DNA of 64,000 nt from Methylovulum sp. (GCA_028712695.1 JAQTQZ010000012.1:50047-114046), one strand, 5' to 3'; counted from the first letter of the stretch, positions 1 to 7,975 are shown. The notes: generated by a model not told the origin, from the sequence alone. Made by a program: numbers and translations.

Positions 1-950
1 CAGATTTCAATATCGAAACCAACGCCTTGGCCTAGAATATTGTTGCCCAGCAAACCCGCTGCACGACGTTGTTCCAAGACCGTTTGCAGTTTGTCGTAAA
101 GGAACAGGTATTCGCCGCGTAAATATAAAAAGCCTTGGCTTGCACCGATAATTGCGGCGCATACCGTCATGCCTTCAAACACCTGATCGGCATAGCTGTT
201 TAGCAACACCCGGTCTTTAAACGTGCCGGGTTCGCCTTCATCGGCATTGCAGACGACATAACGCACGGTTTCCTGTTCTTCAGAACAGAACTGCCATTTC
301 ATTGCCGTTTTAAAACCCGCACCACCACGGCCGCGTAAACCGGATTGATTGATTTCTACCAAGGTTTCTTTCAAACCCCGTTTAAAAGTGGCTTTAAGCG
401 CCGCACCCTGTTGAATGGGTTGCTCCAGCAGCAAACCGGATTTGACCAGATTATCTTCCACTTCAAACAGTTCACTCGGCCATGCCTCCACTGGCTTTTG
501 CTGATTGATCAGATCAGCAATCAGGTCTATGCGCGGGCGGTCCAGACGCGTCAACGGGTAGCCATTGACCAATCCAGCGGGGCCTTGATCGCACAATCCA
601 GTGCAGGACGTGTTATCGAGGCTGACTAAACCATCACTACGGACTGCACCGACCGACACTTGCAGTTTTTCAGACAGATAACCCATCAAGTTGTGTTTGC
701 CCAGCATGGCATCGGTAATTGAATCACTGATGAGCAACTCGTATTGGCCTCTGGGCTGTAAATGGAAAAAGCTGTAAAACTCCACCACACCGATTATCTG
801 TGTGCTGGGGATATTTAGAAGTCCAGCCAATTGCTGTATCGCAGGCTCAGGGATATAGTGATAACGCGCCTGTATCGCCCTTAATATCAGCAACAAACGG
901 GTGGGCTGATACTGATGGTCTGCCGCCAGGTTTTCTATAAAGACTTGCAT
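1..950 (-). CDS. hoxF: NAD-reducing [NiFe] hydrogenase diaphorase subunit HoxF, 5' part only
   Basis: This is a partial gene whose 3' end lies beyond the left edge, with about 316 N-terminal residues visible. The protein starts MQVFIENLAADHQYQP and fuses a NuoE-like domain (about residues 1-150) to a NuoF-like domain. The NuoF part shows the FMN/NADH-binding signatures [10 protein letters not shown] and CNADEGEPGTFKDR. This fused architecture is typical of HoxF, which passes electrons between the hydrogenase and NAD(H). The NuoE-like part keeps only a CTGLC cysteine pair; the first cysteine pair of true NuoE is replaced by SDS/TDA, so its [2Fe-2S] site looks degenerate. The start is ATG at 950 with AAGGAA just upstream. 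The rest of the hox operon should lie to the left. A fused NuoEF of another complex is less likely. Confidence 0.85.
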   Translation of the reverse strand, partial: MQVFIENLAADHQYQPTRLLLILRAIQARYHYIPEPAIQQLAGLLNIPSTQIIGVVEFYSFFHLQPRGQYELLISDSITDAMLGKHNLMGYLSEKLQVSVGAVRSDGLVSLDNTSCTGLCDQGPAGLVNGYPLTRLDRPRIDLIADLINQQKPVEAWPSELFEVEDNLVKSGLLLEQPIQQGAALKATFKRGLKETLVEINQSGLRGRGGAGFKTAMKWQFCSEEQETVRYVVCNADEGEPGTFKDRVLLNSYADQVFEGMTVCAAIIGASQGFLYLRGEYLFLYDKLQTVLEQRRAAGLLGNNILGQGVGFDIEI

Positions 951-1127
951 GGCTTTTCCTTACCTTGTTTTATTAGGGGGTAGGTTATTCTAGGGATACT
1001 TCTGTTAAATCAATCGCAACGCAGAAAAATAAAAACGGAATTGCATAATCATAGTTATGCAGGCCTACCGTGTAAAAACGTGTTTTAAATGGAAACCATG
1101 TACAACCTCACGCCACCATTGTACCAA

Positions 1128-2375
1128 CTAAGGCAGCAAATGCTCCCCCGCCCAAAGTTGGGCAAGCGTTTCCCTTTCCTTGATCAGATGTATTTGTCCA
1201 CCATCGACCATGACCTCGGCAACGCGTGGCCTGCTGTTGTAATTGGAACTCATACTAAAACCATACGCGCCTGAAGAGCGTATCGCCAACAGGTCGCCCT
1301 GAGTCAATTTTAATGCCCGGTCTTTACCCAGAAAATCGCCGGTTTCGCAGACCGGACCGACTATATCCCAGTGGATTTCCGGTGCATCACTTTGTTGATT
1401 AACCGGAACAATTGCTTGCCAAGCACTATATAAGGATGGCCGCACCAGATCATTCATCGCCGCATCAACGATGGCGAAATTTTTGTTCGCCGTCGGTTTT
1501 AAATACTCAACTTGGGTCACCAGAATACCTGCATTGCCAACAATCGCGCGGCCTGGCTCCAGTAAAACCTCAAAATCGGTGTTGCCAAGCCGTGCCAAAA
1601 CCGCACTGATATAGTCCGAAGGTTCAGGCGGTTGCTCATCTTTATAACAAATGCCCAGACCACCACCCAAATCCAGATGGTGCAAAGCGATGCCTTCATC
1701 ATTAAGCGTGGCGACCAGCTCAAGAATTTTGTCCAGCGCATCTAAAAAAGGCCGTGTTTCGGTCAGTTGCGAGCCGATATGGCAGTCAATGCCAATGACT
1801 TTTATATGCGGCATGGCGGCGGCACGACGATATTCAATCAACGCCTGCGCAATGTCGATACCGAACTTATTTTCTTTTAACCCCGTTGATATATAAGGAT
1901 GTGTTTTGGCATCGACATCAGGATTCACACGAAATGACACCGGGGCGATAACGCCCAGTTGCCCAGCCAACAAGTTAATGCGGTCCAATTCGCCGCTCAC
2001 TTCGATATTAAAGCAGCGTATCCCCGCTTTTAACGCCGCCAGAACTTCATCCTCGCGTTTGCCGACACCTGAAAAGACGATTTTTTTAGCATCGCCGCCA
2101 GCCGCCAACACACGCGCCAATTCACCCAGCGAAACAATATCAAACCCTGAACCTAGCCGCGCCAGCAGATTAAGCAAGGCAATATTGGAATTCGCTTTTA
2201 CTGCATAACAGATCAAATGCGCTTGGTCACCGAAAGCCTGGTCGAAAGCCTGCCAATGGCGTTCTAGGGTGGCTCTGGAATAAATGTAGCAAGGGCTACC
2301 ATATTTATAAATGATGTCCTGTATAGCAACATCTTCAGCATAAAGTTCGTTGTTCCGATAATTAAAATAATCCAT
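1128..2375 (-). CDS. lysA: diaminopimelate decarboxylase
   Basis: The 415-residue protein is a PLP-dependent fold III decarboxylase that converts meso-diaminopimelate to lysine and CO2, the last step of lysine synthesis. The PLP lysine lies in YAVKANSN. Further family motifs are HIGSQLTE, the glycine loop GGGLGICY, EPGRAI, and the substrate-binding stretch CETGDFLGKDR followed by GAYGFSMSSNYNSRPR. The length is normal for the family. The start codon lies inside the end of lptM (overlap 2362-2375), which suggests translational coupling. The same lptM-lysA pairing is common in gammaproteobacteria. Confidence 0.96.
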   Translation of the reverse strand: MDYFNYRNNELYAEDVAIQDIIYKYGSPCYIYSRATLERHWQAFDQAFGDQAHLICYAVKANSNIALLNLLARLGSGFDIVSLGELARVLAAGGDAKKIVFSGVGKREDEVLAALKAGIRCFNIEVSGELDRINLLAGQLGVIAPVSFRVNPDVDAKTHPYISTGLKENKFGIDIAQALIEYRRAAAMPHIKVIGIDCHIGSQLTETRPFLDALDKILELVATLNDEGIALHHLDLGGGLGICYKDEQPPEPSDYISAVLARLGNTDFEVLLEPGRAIVGNAGILVTQVEYLKPTANKNFAIVDAAMNDLVRPSLYSAWQAIVPVNQQSDAPEIHWDIVGPVCETGDFLGKDRALKLTQGDLLAIRSSGAYGFSMSSNYNSRPRVAEVMVDGGQIHLIKERETLAQLWAGEHLLP

Positions 2376-2505
2376 CGTGGCTGTTTTTTTCCGGTTCTAT
2401 TTGATGAGGTGAAGGTGTGGTTGGCAGATACAGCGGCCCAGGCTGCCCGCAGCCTGTAACAGCCCAGTTTAACAGCAAAAATAGTAGCAATTTAAAGGTT
2501 TTCAT
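2362..2505 (-). CDS. lptM: LPS-assembly lipoprotein LptM (YifL family), 47 aa
   Basis: This short gene translates to MKTFKLLLFLLLNWAVTGCG and then QPGPLYLP, with a hydrophilic tail. The lipobox VTGC followed by a GPLYLP motif is the signature of LptM/YifL, a small outer-membrane lipoprotein known in E. coli to assist oxidative maturation of the LptD translocon. It overlaps the start of lysA by 14 nt, as expected from its usual position directly upstream of lysA. The predicted mature protein begins at Cys19. The ribosome-binding site is weak (GGTAAG). Confidence 0.88.
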   Translation of the reverse strand: MKTFKLLLFLLLNWAVTGCGQPGPLYLPTTPSPHQIEPEKNSHDGLF

Positions 2506-2673
2506 GGCTTACCGAAAGGTTTAGGACAAATTATATCTCTGGCTATGTTATCGCAAACAACAAAGGATTCTAAAATGTTAATGTTGCAAATAACTTTGAT
2601 TGCAATAGCCCAGAGCTGCCGTTACAGTTGCTCAGATTAACTGATTTGTTTAATTTACGTGGAGGATAACCGC

Positions 2674-3453
2674 ATGAAAATCCAATTTTATGGGCTGGGA
2701 CTGCTGGCTGCGCTGATTTGCCTACCCACATCGGCCGCTGATTTAAGCCGAAAAGACGTGGAGAAACAGCTTGCCAATGCAGATCAGGCGCATCTTGCCA
2801 AATTGCGCCGCACAAACTTAACTGGACTGGATTTATCAAACCTGGATTTTAAACACGCCGATTTATGGGGTTCGGATTTACGCAACGCTAACTTAAGCAA
2901 CAGCGATTTATCCGGCCTAAATCTGGACTTGACCGTCATGTCTAAAATTAACCTGTCCGGTGCCAACCTTTCCCACACCAGTATTTTTGGTGTGCACATG
3001 GGTAGCGCCAATCTTAGCCATGCCAATCTGACCGGTAGCCGGATCATTGCCAATCTGGATCGCGCTGACTTGAGCAATGCCGACCTGACCGATGCCAATT
3101 GGGGAGTTGATATGCAGAACCAGCCGATGGGCTTGATGCGCGTCAGCCTGAATAACACTAACTTATCGGGTGCTAACCTGACGAATGCCAATCTGAACCG
3201 CGCCCTGCTCCGCTACGCCAATCTAAGCCATGCCAATCTGACCAAAGCCATATTATTTGGCGTCGATTTATCTGGGGCGGATTTATCGGGCGCTAATTTA
3301 TCAGGAGCCGATTTATCAGGCAGTCTGCTTGAAGATGCCAATTTTGCCAACGCTAATGTGGCAGGGACAAAATTTTCCGGCATAAAAGACAAAGCCATGG
3401 TCAAAGGCCTCTCCACCAGCAAAAATCTTGATTCGGCGATTTTTGGCGATTAG
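2674..3453 (+). CDS. exported pentapeptide-repeat protein
   Basis: The 259-residue protein has an N-terminal signal peptide (MKIQFYGLGLLAALICLPTSAA) and then about 35 consecutive A(D/N)LxX pentapeptides, for example LSGADLSGANLSGADLSG near residues 205-225. Such repeats fold into a right-handed quadrilateral beta-helix. No catalytic domain is visible and the function is unknown. Secretion argues against a gyrase-protecting Qnr role. The ATG at 2674 is chosen over the in-frame GTG at 2659 because GGAGG (2661-2665) is well placed for it and it starts exactly at a signal peptide. The gene is divergent from lptM-lysA. Confidence 0.85.
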   Translation: MKIQFYGLGLLAALICLPTSAADLSRKDVEKQLANADQAHLAKLRRTNLTGLDLSNLDFKHADLWGSDLRNANLSNSDLSGLNLDLTVMSKINLSGANLSHTSIFGVHMGSANLSHANLTGSRIIANLDRADLSNADLTDANWGVDMQNQPMGLMRVSLNNTNLSGANLTNANLNRALLRYANLSHANLTKAILFGVDLSGADLSGANLSGADLSGSLLEDANFANANVAGTKFSGIKDKAMVKGLSTSKNLDSAIFGD

Positions 3454-3490
3454 TGCCAGCGGATCGGCGCGTAACTAACTGCCTATCCTA

Positions 3491-3520
3491 AAAACCGCCT
3501 ACAAACAAGTCGGCGGTTTT
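3491..3520 (-). terminator. bidirectional intrinsic terminator overlapping the end of tusE
   Basis: AAAACCGCC (3491-3499) and GGCGGTTTT (3512-3520) form a 9-bp stem with a 12-nt loop. Read on the minus strand the stem runs into TTTTT. The hairpin includes the last sense codons and the stop of tusE. On the plus strand it ends in TTTT, so it can also serve the pentapeptide-repeat gene that converges on it. Confidence 0.65.
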
Positions 3521-3825
3521 GGCAAACCTGCCAACTTACACGCATACTTCAACGGCCCATCGGGAAATAAGCCATGCAAATAGCGGCTATTACCTTTGCC
3601 TTCGCCGAATTCCTTCGCTATCGCTTTGGTAAAAACCCGCGCATTGGGCAGGTGCTTAAATTGTTGGTAATAGCGGCGGATAAACCGGATGATTTCCCAA
3701 TGCGCGGGGGTAAGCTCAAGCGCATTGAGTGCTGCAAGCCGCTCGGCAACTTCGGTATTCCAGTCATTTAAATTGACTAAAAAACCTTGGTCTGTTGTTT
3801 CCAGCTCATGGTCGCCAACGCTCAT
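3499..3825 (-). CDS. tusE: TusE/DsrC-family sulfur carrier protein
   Basis: The 108-residue protein matches the TusE/DsrC family: NLNDWNTEVAERLAALNALEL, the helix-turn-helix part WEIIRFIRRYYQQFKHLPNARVFTK, and a C-terminal arm ending KPPTCL with the conserved penultimate cysteine. A second cysteine (YACKLAG) lies 11 residues before it, the spacing of the two redox cysteines of DsrC. The known role in TusE is to pass persulfide sulfur from TusBCD to MnmA for 2-thiouridine of tRNA. The start at 3825 overlaps the tusB stop as ATGA; an in-frame ATG at 3831 is the alternative. TusC and TusD are not next to it. Confidence 0.85.
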   Translation of the reverse strand: MSVGDHELETTDQGFLVNLNDWNTEVAERLAALNALELTPAHWEIIRFIRRYYQQFKHLPNARVFTKAIAKEFGEGKGNSRYLHGLFPDGPLKYACKLAGLPKPPTCL

Positions 3826-4112
3826 GACCATGACTGGATCACCGCGTTTTTTACGCTTAAGGCAACAAATTCCTGATAACTGACCACTGCAACACCAGTA
3901 GGAAAATCAGCCGCGCTTAGCCCCAGCGCCGCTAAATCATCAGCCAGAACAAACAACTGGCAGTCTTCTAGCAAACGTTTTAAGGCGTCACCCAAACGAT
4001 TTTTTTGCAATAATCCCAGCCCCGCATTCTCAAGAAAAACAACATCATCACCCGCCGCTATCCGATCCAGAACGGCACACTCAAGCGGCGACTGAAAAAT
4101 AAGGTGCAACAT
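3822..4112 (-). CDS. tusB: sulfurtransferase complex subunit TusB/DsrH family
   Basis: The 96-residue protein begins MLHLIFQSPLECAVLDRIAAGDDVVFLENAGLG, which is the DsrH/TusB fold. It ends VKNAVIQSWS, matching the usual QSW ending. TusB is known as a structural subunit of the TusBCD complex that relays sulfur to TusE, and it overlaps tusE by 4 nt here. The partner genes tusD and tusC, which normally precede tusB, are replaced upstream by an SMR transporter gene. Confidence 0.82.
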   Translation of the reverse strand: MLHLIFQSPLECAVLDRIAAGDDVVFLENAGLGLLQKNRLGDALKRLLEDCQLFVLADDLAALGLSAADFPTGVAVVSYQEFVALSVKNAVIQSWS

Positions 4113-4113
4113 A

Positions 4114-4434
4114 TCAATTTGAGTCGGTCAATTTAAGGCCAACAATGCCGGCAATAACCAGTGCGATGGATAACAGACGGTACCAGTCTGCGGATTCTTT
4201 AAGCAGGACGATGCCCACTATCGCCACACCCACCGCGCCGATGCCAGTCCACACCGCATACGCAGTGCCCAGCGGCAAGGTTTTGATGGCCAGCATCAGC
4301 AGATAAAAGCTGCCGGCACCTGAGACCATCGTTGCCACACTAGGCCAAAGCTTGGTGAACCCTTCGTTATACTTAAGGCTTAACGCAAAAATTATTTCCA
4401 CAAACCCAGCAGAAAACAGCAGTAACCACGCCAC
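4114..4434 (-). CDS. SMR-family exporter, Gdx/SugE-like
   Basis: A four-helix small multidrug resistance protein of about 106 residues with the essential membrane glutamate in SAGFVEIIF, then KYNEGFTKLWPS, LPLGTAYAVWTGIGAVG and a last helix ending GLKL. The TGIGAVG and GLKL patterns resemble the guanidinium exporter Gdx (SugE) more than EmrE. A tryptophan usually found after the glutamate in Gdx is phenylalanine here, so the substrate is uncertain. The GTG at 4434 gives the canonical length and has AGAGG 5 nt upstream; in-frame ATG codons up to 4455 are alternatives. It ends 1 nt before tusB, so the two are probably cotranscribed. Confidence 0.8.
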   Translation of the reverse strand: MAWLLLFSAGFVEIIFALSLKYNEGFTKLWPSVATMVSGAGSFYLLMLAIKTLPLGTAYAVWTGIGAVGVAIVGIVLLKESADWYRLLSIALVIAGIVGLKLTDSN

Positions 4435-4773
4435 ATGCACCTCTTCCATCATCATAAAAAAGCCACATTATACTAAGCTAAGGCCAGTAGTTGTTTAGTT
4501 TGTAATGCCCATAAAATGGGATGAGGGATAGGATTATCAATTATATGAAGTCACGCATTAAAAAAAGTGGCTCGAAGCCTGTGGCACAATTTATCCCAGC
4601 GTGTTTTGTCGGGTTCATCACTTTAAAAAGCATCCTGATGAGCCACTTGGCATAGTTATTAAACAAAAACTTGAACGGCGCACGAAGAATGAAAATAATG
4701 TATGAGCCGGCGTCCAAAGGGACGCTACTCACCCCTTAGCCCGGCGATATATTCCATCACCAAGGAGCTTGAA
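4435..4773. other. intergenic region without a recognisable gene
   Basis: About 340 bases separate the SMR gene from the orphan-gene island. Short open stretches exist on both strands but none has a ribosome-binding site with a family-like sequence. The last 15 bases hold the AAGGAG ribosome-binding site (4762-4767) of the next gene. Confidence 0.6.
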
Positions 4774-5910
4774 ATGAGCTATGTTGTACAAATCTGGGAA
4801 AATCCACAAGATATATCCTTACCTGTCAGTATTGATGTTGCCTTGCAGATTCTTGAAAGCTTGCAATCGCATCAGTTGGATGAGTTTAGTCCAAAATTTA
4901 TTGCCCTGGCCGAACGGCTTAAACAACGCTATCCAGATATGGATTCGGTGCCGTTTGATGAAGACGAGGAGGATGATTTTGATTTTTCCGAATTGGCTTG
5001 GACTGATTCGCCACTCAATGGCGAAACCTTTAATGCGGTTTATGGTTTAGGGCTTAACCTAAATGATTTATTTGACGAAGTTCGCCCGTTTGTGATGCGG
5101 GAAGCGACCGCGTTAGGGCTTTGTGTGATGGACGAGCAAGCGGGTGAAGTTTATCTGCCAAATGGTAAAGTGTTGGGGATATCGCCTGTTTCATCCAAAA
5201 TAAAGCAACCAACGAATGACGAAGTGCTAAACATCGTTTTTGATCGCCTGACTCCGCTTATGATCGAACACGGTTACGCGACGGATAAAAGCAAACACCT
5301 TTTTAAACGTACTTTTGCAGAAAGCGGGTGTGAAATATTACTTTGGTCTCCGGGCAGCTATGGCCTGCCACCTTTCGCTGAACTTGGAATCCTGACTACG
5401 CTACGCTGTCACGCAATTACAGATCTTATCGGTGCAATTGCCTATCCAGACAAATCGCCAGAAGAGGTAGCGAAAATGCCTACGCTTTCTTTGAACTCGG
5501 ATAAGTGGATTGAAGGGACTGATGAGTTTGAAGTGGGAGGAATGGGGGGGCGATACTATATTAAACGGTTTGAACAAATTGATGCAGTCGTGGCGCAGTT
5601 AACCATGAAATTACAGGCTTATCTATTGCCCGCCCTGGCACAATACAAAACCTTATCAGGCTTTGAATATCATTTTAATACCCTCGAAGAAGCGTCTTCT
5701 CTCTTTGGGATTGGCAAGTACGGATATGGAATGGTAAAAATTATTGCTGCTTATCTGGCGGGGAATCCAGCTTTGGAAACGTTATGCGAATGCTTTTACC
5801 AGTGGGCTCAAGAACAAACAGGGAGGTATCAATATAACGGTGCGCCAGAAATTCTAAGGTGCATCGACTATGTGCGCAACCATCCTCGTCCAACAACAAA
5901 TAGCAAATAA
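4774..5910 (+). CDS. uncharacterised protein, first gene of the orphan cluster
   Basis: This 378-residue soluble protein is not recognised. It begins MSYVVQIWENPQDISLP. An acidic linker (FDEDEEDDFDFSE) near residue 80 separates an alpha-helical N-terminal third from a larger C-terminal part with conserved-looking aromatic motifs (GGMGGRYYIKRFEQ, GIGKYGYGMVKII). There is no signal peptide or membrane segment. The ATG at 4774 has AAGGAG 6 nt upstream. The two-part layout with an acidic linker resembles proteins seen beside polymorphic toxin or type VI secretion loci, but no toxin is present in this window, so an immunity role is only a guess. Confidence 0.7.
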   Translation: MSYVVQIWENPQDISLPVSIDVALQILESLQSHQLDEFSPKFIALAERLKQRYPDMDSVPFDEDEEDDFDFSELAWTDSPLNGETFNAVYGLGLNLNDLFDEVRPFVMREATALGLCVMDEQAGEVYLPNGKVLGISPVSSKIKQPTNDEVLNIVFDRLTPLMIEHGYATDKSKHLFKRTFAESGCEILLWSPGSYGLPPFAELGILTTLRCHAITDLIGAIAYPDKSPEEVAKMPTLSLNSDKWIEGTDEFEVGGMGGRYYIKRFEQIDAVVAQLTMKLQAYLLPALAQYKTLSGFEYHFNTLEEASSLFGIGKYGYGMVKIIAAYLAGNPALETLCECFYQWAQEQTGRYQYNGAPEILRCIDYVRNHPRPTTNSK

Positions 5911-5990
5911 CAGGAATCGCAATACGAATTTTCCTGAGTTTCGCGTTGCTTCATTCAGATTATCAATTAATTTTATTCGAGTGTATCCCA

Positions 5991-6626
5991 ATGGAAATTT
6001 TCCATCACGCCAGCCTTTCGCAAAAACGTTGGGGCGGACAAATTGACGATTACCTTGAAATTCATCGGCTTATCGATAGCACCAAAGTGTTGTGTAGCGA
6101 TAACCGCCATCGCATTTTTCACACCCACTGGGCAGTCAAAGAAGTGGTCATCCCAATGTTTGGTGAAGTTTTTAGCAATCAGGATGGACGCAGCGTAGAT
6201 GTAAAAGCGTTATGCGAAAAAGACCATTTATTAGTGGATTATCATCACCGTTTCATCCCTACGCTGGCGGATTTTGTGAATGCGATGGAGGATATTCCGA
6301 TGGTTGGGTTAGCGCAACGGCTGGAAAAATTTCATGTCGACATCGTCAAAAATCCAGAGTTTTCCTCTCTGCTCTTATCGCCTTTGGCAGTTACAGGCAA
6401 ATTAAAATCCTTACTCATCACCCATAACAGTTGGTTTATTAATCATATTTTGCCAAAACTGGGTGACACCAAACCGTTATGGGTCGATTTTGACATTGCC
6501 CCCGCCTTATTTTTTGATGCCATGCGTTTTGAACTATGGATGGACAACGGTTTTGAAGTGCCTTCTAGCGCGGTGCAGTTGGCGAATTTACAAGCGTCCC
6601 ACAGTGTAAAACCTCACTCAATTTAA
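5991..6626 (+). CDS. DUF6915-like protein with C-terminal extension
   Basis: The N-terminal 100 or so residues carry the pattern HHASLSQKRWGGQIDDYLEIH, then D-STK, DNRHRIFHTH, FGEVFSNQDGRSVDV and IPTLADF. This fits the DUF6915 family (H-H-S-x-KWGG-DYL-IH, DxRHR, DGR), whose function is unknown. The remaining 110 residues (VGLAQRLEKFHVDIVKN onward) are not recognised. The ATG at 5991 starts at the family's usual first residues; a TTG further upstream at 5946 is less likely. It lies 80 nt after the previous orphan gene, in the same direction. Confidence 0.65.
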   Translation: MEIFHHASLSQKRWGGQIDDYLEIHRLIDSTKVLCSDNRHRIFHTHWAVKEVVIPMFGEVFSNQDGRSVDVKALCEKDHLLVDYHHRFIPTLADFVNAMEDIPMVGLAQRLEKFHVDIVKNPEFSSLLLSPLAVTGKLKSLLITHNSWFINHILPKLGDTKPLWVDFDIAPALFFDAMRFELWMDNGFEVPSSAVQLANLQASHSVKPHSI

Positions 6627-6640
6627 ATTATCATCTATTC

Positions 6641-6726
6641 ACGCGCCAGCGTGTGCATTTACAAACTTTCTTCCAATACTGGCGGATTGGTAATTAACGT
6701 AACGAAAATAAGAGGATTAAAAAATG
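6641..6726 (+). repeat. duplicated leader, copy A
   Basis: Two blocks recur upstream of the frameshifted gene at 7383. Block 1 (6641-6666) matches 7311-7336 at 24 of 26 positions and contains a small inverted repeat around GCCAGC. Block 2 (6700-6726) is identical over 27 nt to 7359-7385 and includes the ribosome-binding site AAGAGGA and the start codon. The bases between the blocks differ. Confidence 0.8.
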
Positions 6727-7275
6727 TCTTGGTCAACCCACATTACAATGATAGCCAGCAATGATTACACCCCTGATACTCGCCCCTCAGAAAATGCTAA
6801 AACACTCTATTTTAGCGATAGAAGTGGCGCATTTGGTAGCAATCTGGAGGCGTTGTTAGATTTAGCCGCTATCGGTTCTTTACTTTTTATTTCAGACTAT
6901 GGTTACGAAGAACTAGACTCGAATTCTGAGGAGTTCGATGAGGATGAGGATGCAATTGAATACGTTATTAAAAATGTGGAAACAGTCATAAAACCCGAAA
7001 AGTTTGATGCGCTTATTGCAGATATTGATACGCTGTTTTTATGGTGTAGCAACAATGTGGCGACAACCAGCAGCGTTTTTGAAGATAATGGTTTTGATGA
7101 AGAGGACGTAAGACGGGGAATTGAAGAGGCGGATAAATACACAATAGATGCGTTTGATGACCAGTCATCAAGTGAACCCGAATTTTTATTCTGCGCTCTC
7201 AAATCAATACAAGCGTTATTGAAATACGCCAAAGAAAATAATACGACCGTCTTCTACGAAAATTTAGGGGAGTAG
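6724..7275 (+). CDS. uncharacterised acidic protein
   Basis: The 183-residue protein begins MSWSTHITMIASNDYTPD and is strongly acidic, with the run SNSEEFDEDEDAIEY near residue 70 and many further Asp/Glu residues. It has no signal peptide, membrane helix or metal motif. Start ATG 6724 has AAGAGGA 8 nt upstream inside the duplicated leader, so the start is secure. The high acidity could suit an inhibitor or immunity-type partner that binds a basic surface, but this is conjecture; no family is recognised. Confidence 0.65.
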   Translation: MSWSTHITMIASNDYTPDTRPSENAKTLYFSDRSGAFGSNLEALLDLAAIGSLLFISDYGYEELDSNSEEFDEDEDAIEYVIKNVETVIKPEKFDALIADIDTLFLWCSNNVATTSSVFEDNGFDEEDVRRGIEEADKYTIDAFDDQSSSEPEFLFCALKSIQALLKYAKENNTTVFYENLGE

Positions 7276-7310
7276 TTGAAAGACCTCCTAAGTCGAATTT
7301 TCATGCCCCC

Positions 7311-7385
7311 ACACGCCAGCGTGTGTATTTACAAACATCTTAATACCAGCCTTTAACATAACGAAAATAAGAGGATTAAAAAATG
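7311..7385 (+). repeat. duplicated leader, copy B
   Basis: This is the second copy of the leader found at 6641-6726. It delivers the same ribosome-binding site and spacing to the gene at 7383. The matched blocks are 7311-7336 and 7359-7385, with a shorter, unrelated stretch between them (22 nt here, 33 nt in copy A). It suggests that the two downstream genes were duplicated or captured with a common expression leader. Confidence 0.8.
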
Positions 7386-7885
7386 GCGGATACTTATACT
7401 GTTCTGATTCCACAAGACCCCTATTTTGTGCCATCTGGTGAGGCTATTGAAACGGCTAAATTAATCTATGAATGTTTTCATGAAGGTAATGTTTTCATGA
7501 AGGTGCTGAGGTTTCGTACCGCACTTCTGAAAAACCGAAGTTTACCGATGCTGGCTCTGGTTTTGAGAAGCTTACTTGCCCGCAGTGCGGTGAGATAATC
7601 GAACGCTTTGGGCAGCCTGAAGAGGATGAAGAATGGTGGGATGATTTGATGGAGGCGCTTTACTCTAACGATACCGATGATTTAACGCAGATCAAAACAA
7701 AAATGCCTTGTTGTGGCAAAGAAGTCCTGGTGACATCGATTGATTTCAAAAACGATGCGGGATTTTGTAAGTTCATGCTGGAGTTGAAGGAGTGGGACTG
7801 GGATGAAATGTCGGATAAAGAGTTATTGCTGTTTGAAAAAATTTTAGGATGCAAGTTGATTCCAATCATATTTGTCGATGATTAA
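7383..7885 (+). pseudogene. zinc-ribbon-like orphan gene frameshifted by a 17-bp tandem duplication
   Basis: The gene starts MADTYTVLIPQDPYFVPSGE from ATG 7383 and stays in frame until a perfect tandem repeat (7471-7487 and 7488-7504) shifts it, after which the frame ends at 7598. Dropping one copy restores a continuous reading frame of 161 codons to 7885: LIYECFHEGAEVSYRTSEK, then FEKLTCPQCGE, then TKMPCCGKEVLV and a C-terminus ending IPIIFVDD. The paired CxxC motifs CPQC and PCCGK suggest a zinc ribbon. The sequence after the break shows no further damage, so the event is recent or possibly reversible. The function is unknown. Confidence 0.8.
7471..7504 (+). repeat. 17-bp perfect tandem duplication
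   Basis: AATGTTTTCATGAAGGT occurs twice head to tail. Because 17 is not a multiple of three it shifts the frame of the zinc-ribbon-like gene. Loss of one copy by slippage would restore it. Confidence 0.95.
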
Positions 7886-7975
7886 CAACAGGGCTATCTA
7901 GTTGTTCCCATTTCGTCGGGCGAATTAGTTTTGCGTCATACCCAGCCGACACAACCTAAACTCAAGAAAACTTTT

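Noticed and set aside
2800..3340. Tandem-looking DNA that could suggest a repeat array
   Set aside because: The periodicity is the 15-nt code of pentapeptides, degenerate at DNA level; it is not a CRISPR array. No CRISPR was seen in the window.
2784..3422. Long minus-strand open frames opposite the pentapeptide-repeat gene
   Set aside because: They mirror the repetitive codons of the true plus-strand gene, have no ribosome-binding site and no family match.
4435..4520. Guanidine riboswitch before the SMR exporter gene
   Set aside because: No conserved guanidine-I, II or III motif could be recognised.
4556..4711. Protein-like plus-strand reading before the orphan cluster
   Set aside because: Preceded by a stop in frame, no start codon or ribosome-binding site and no recognised family.
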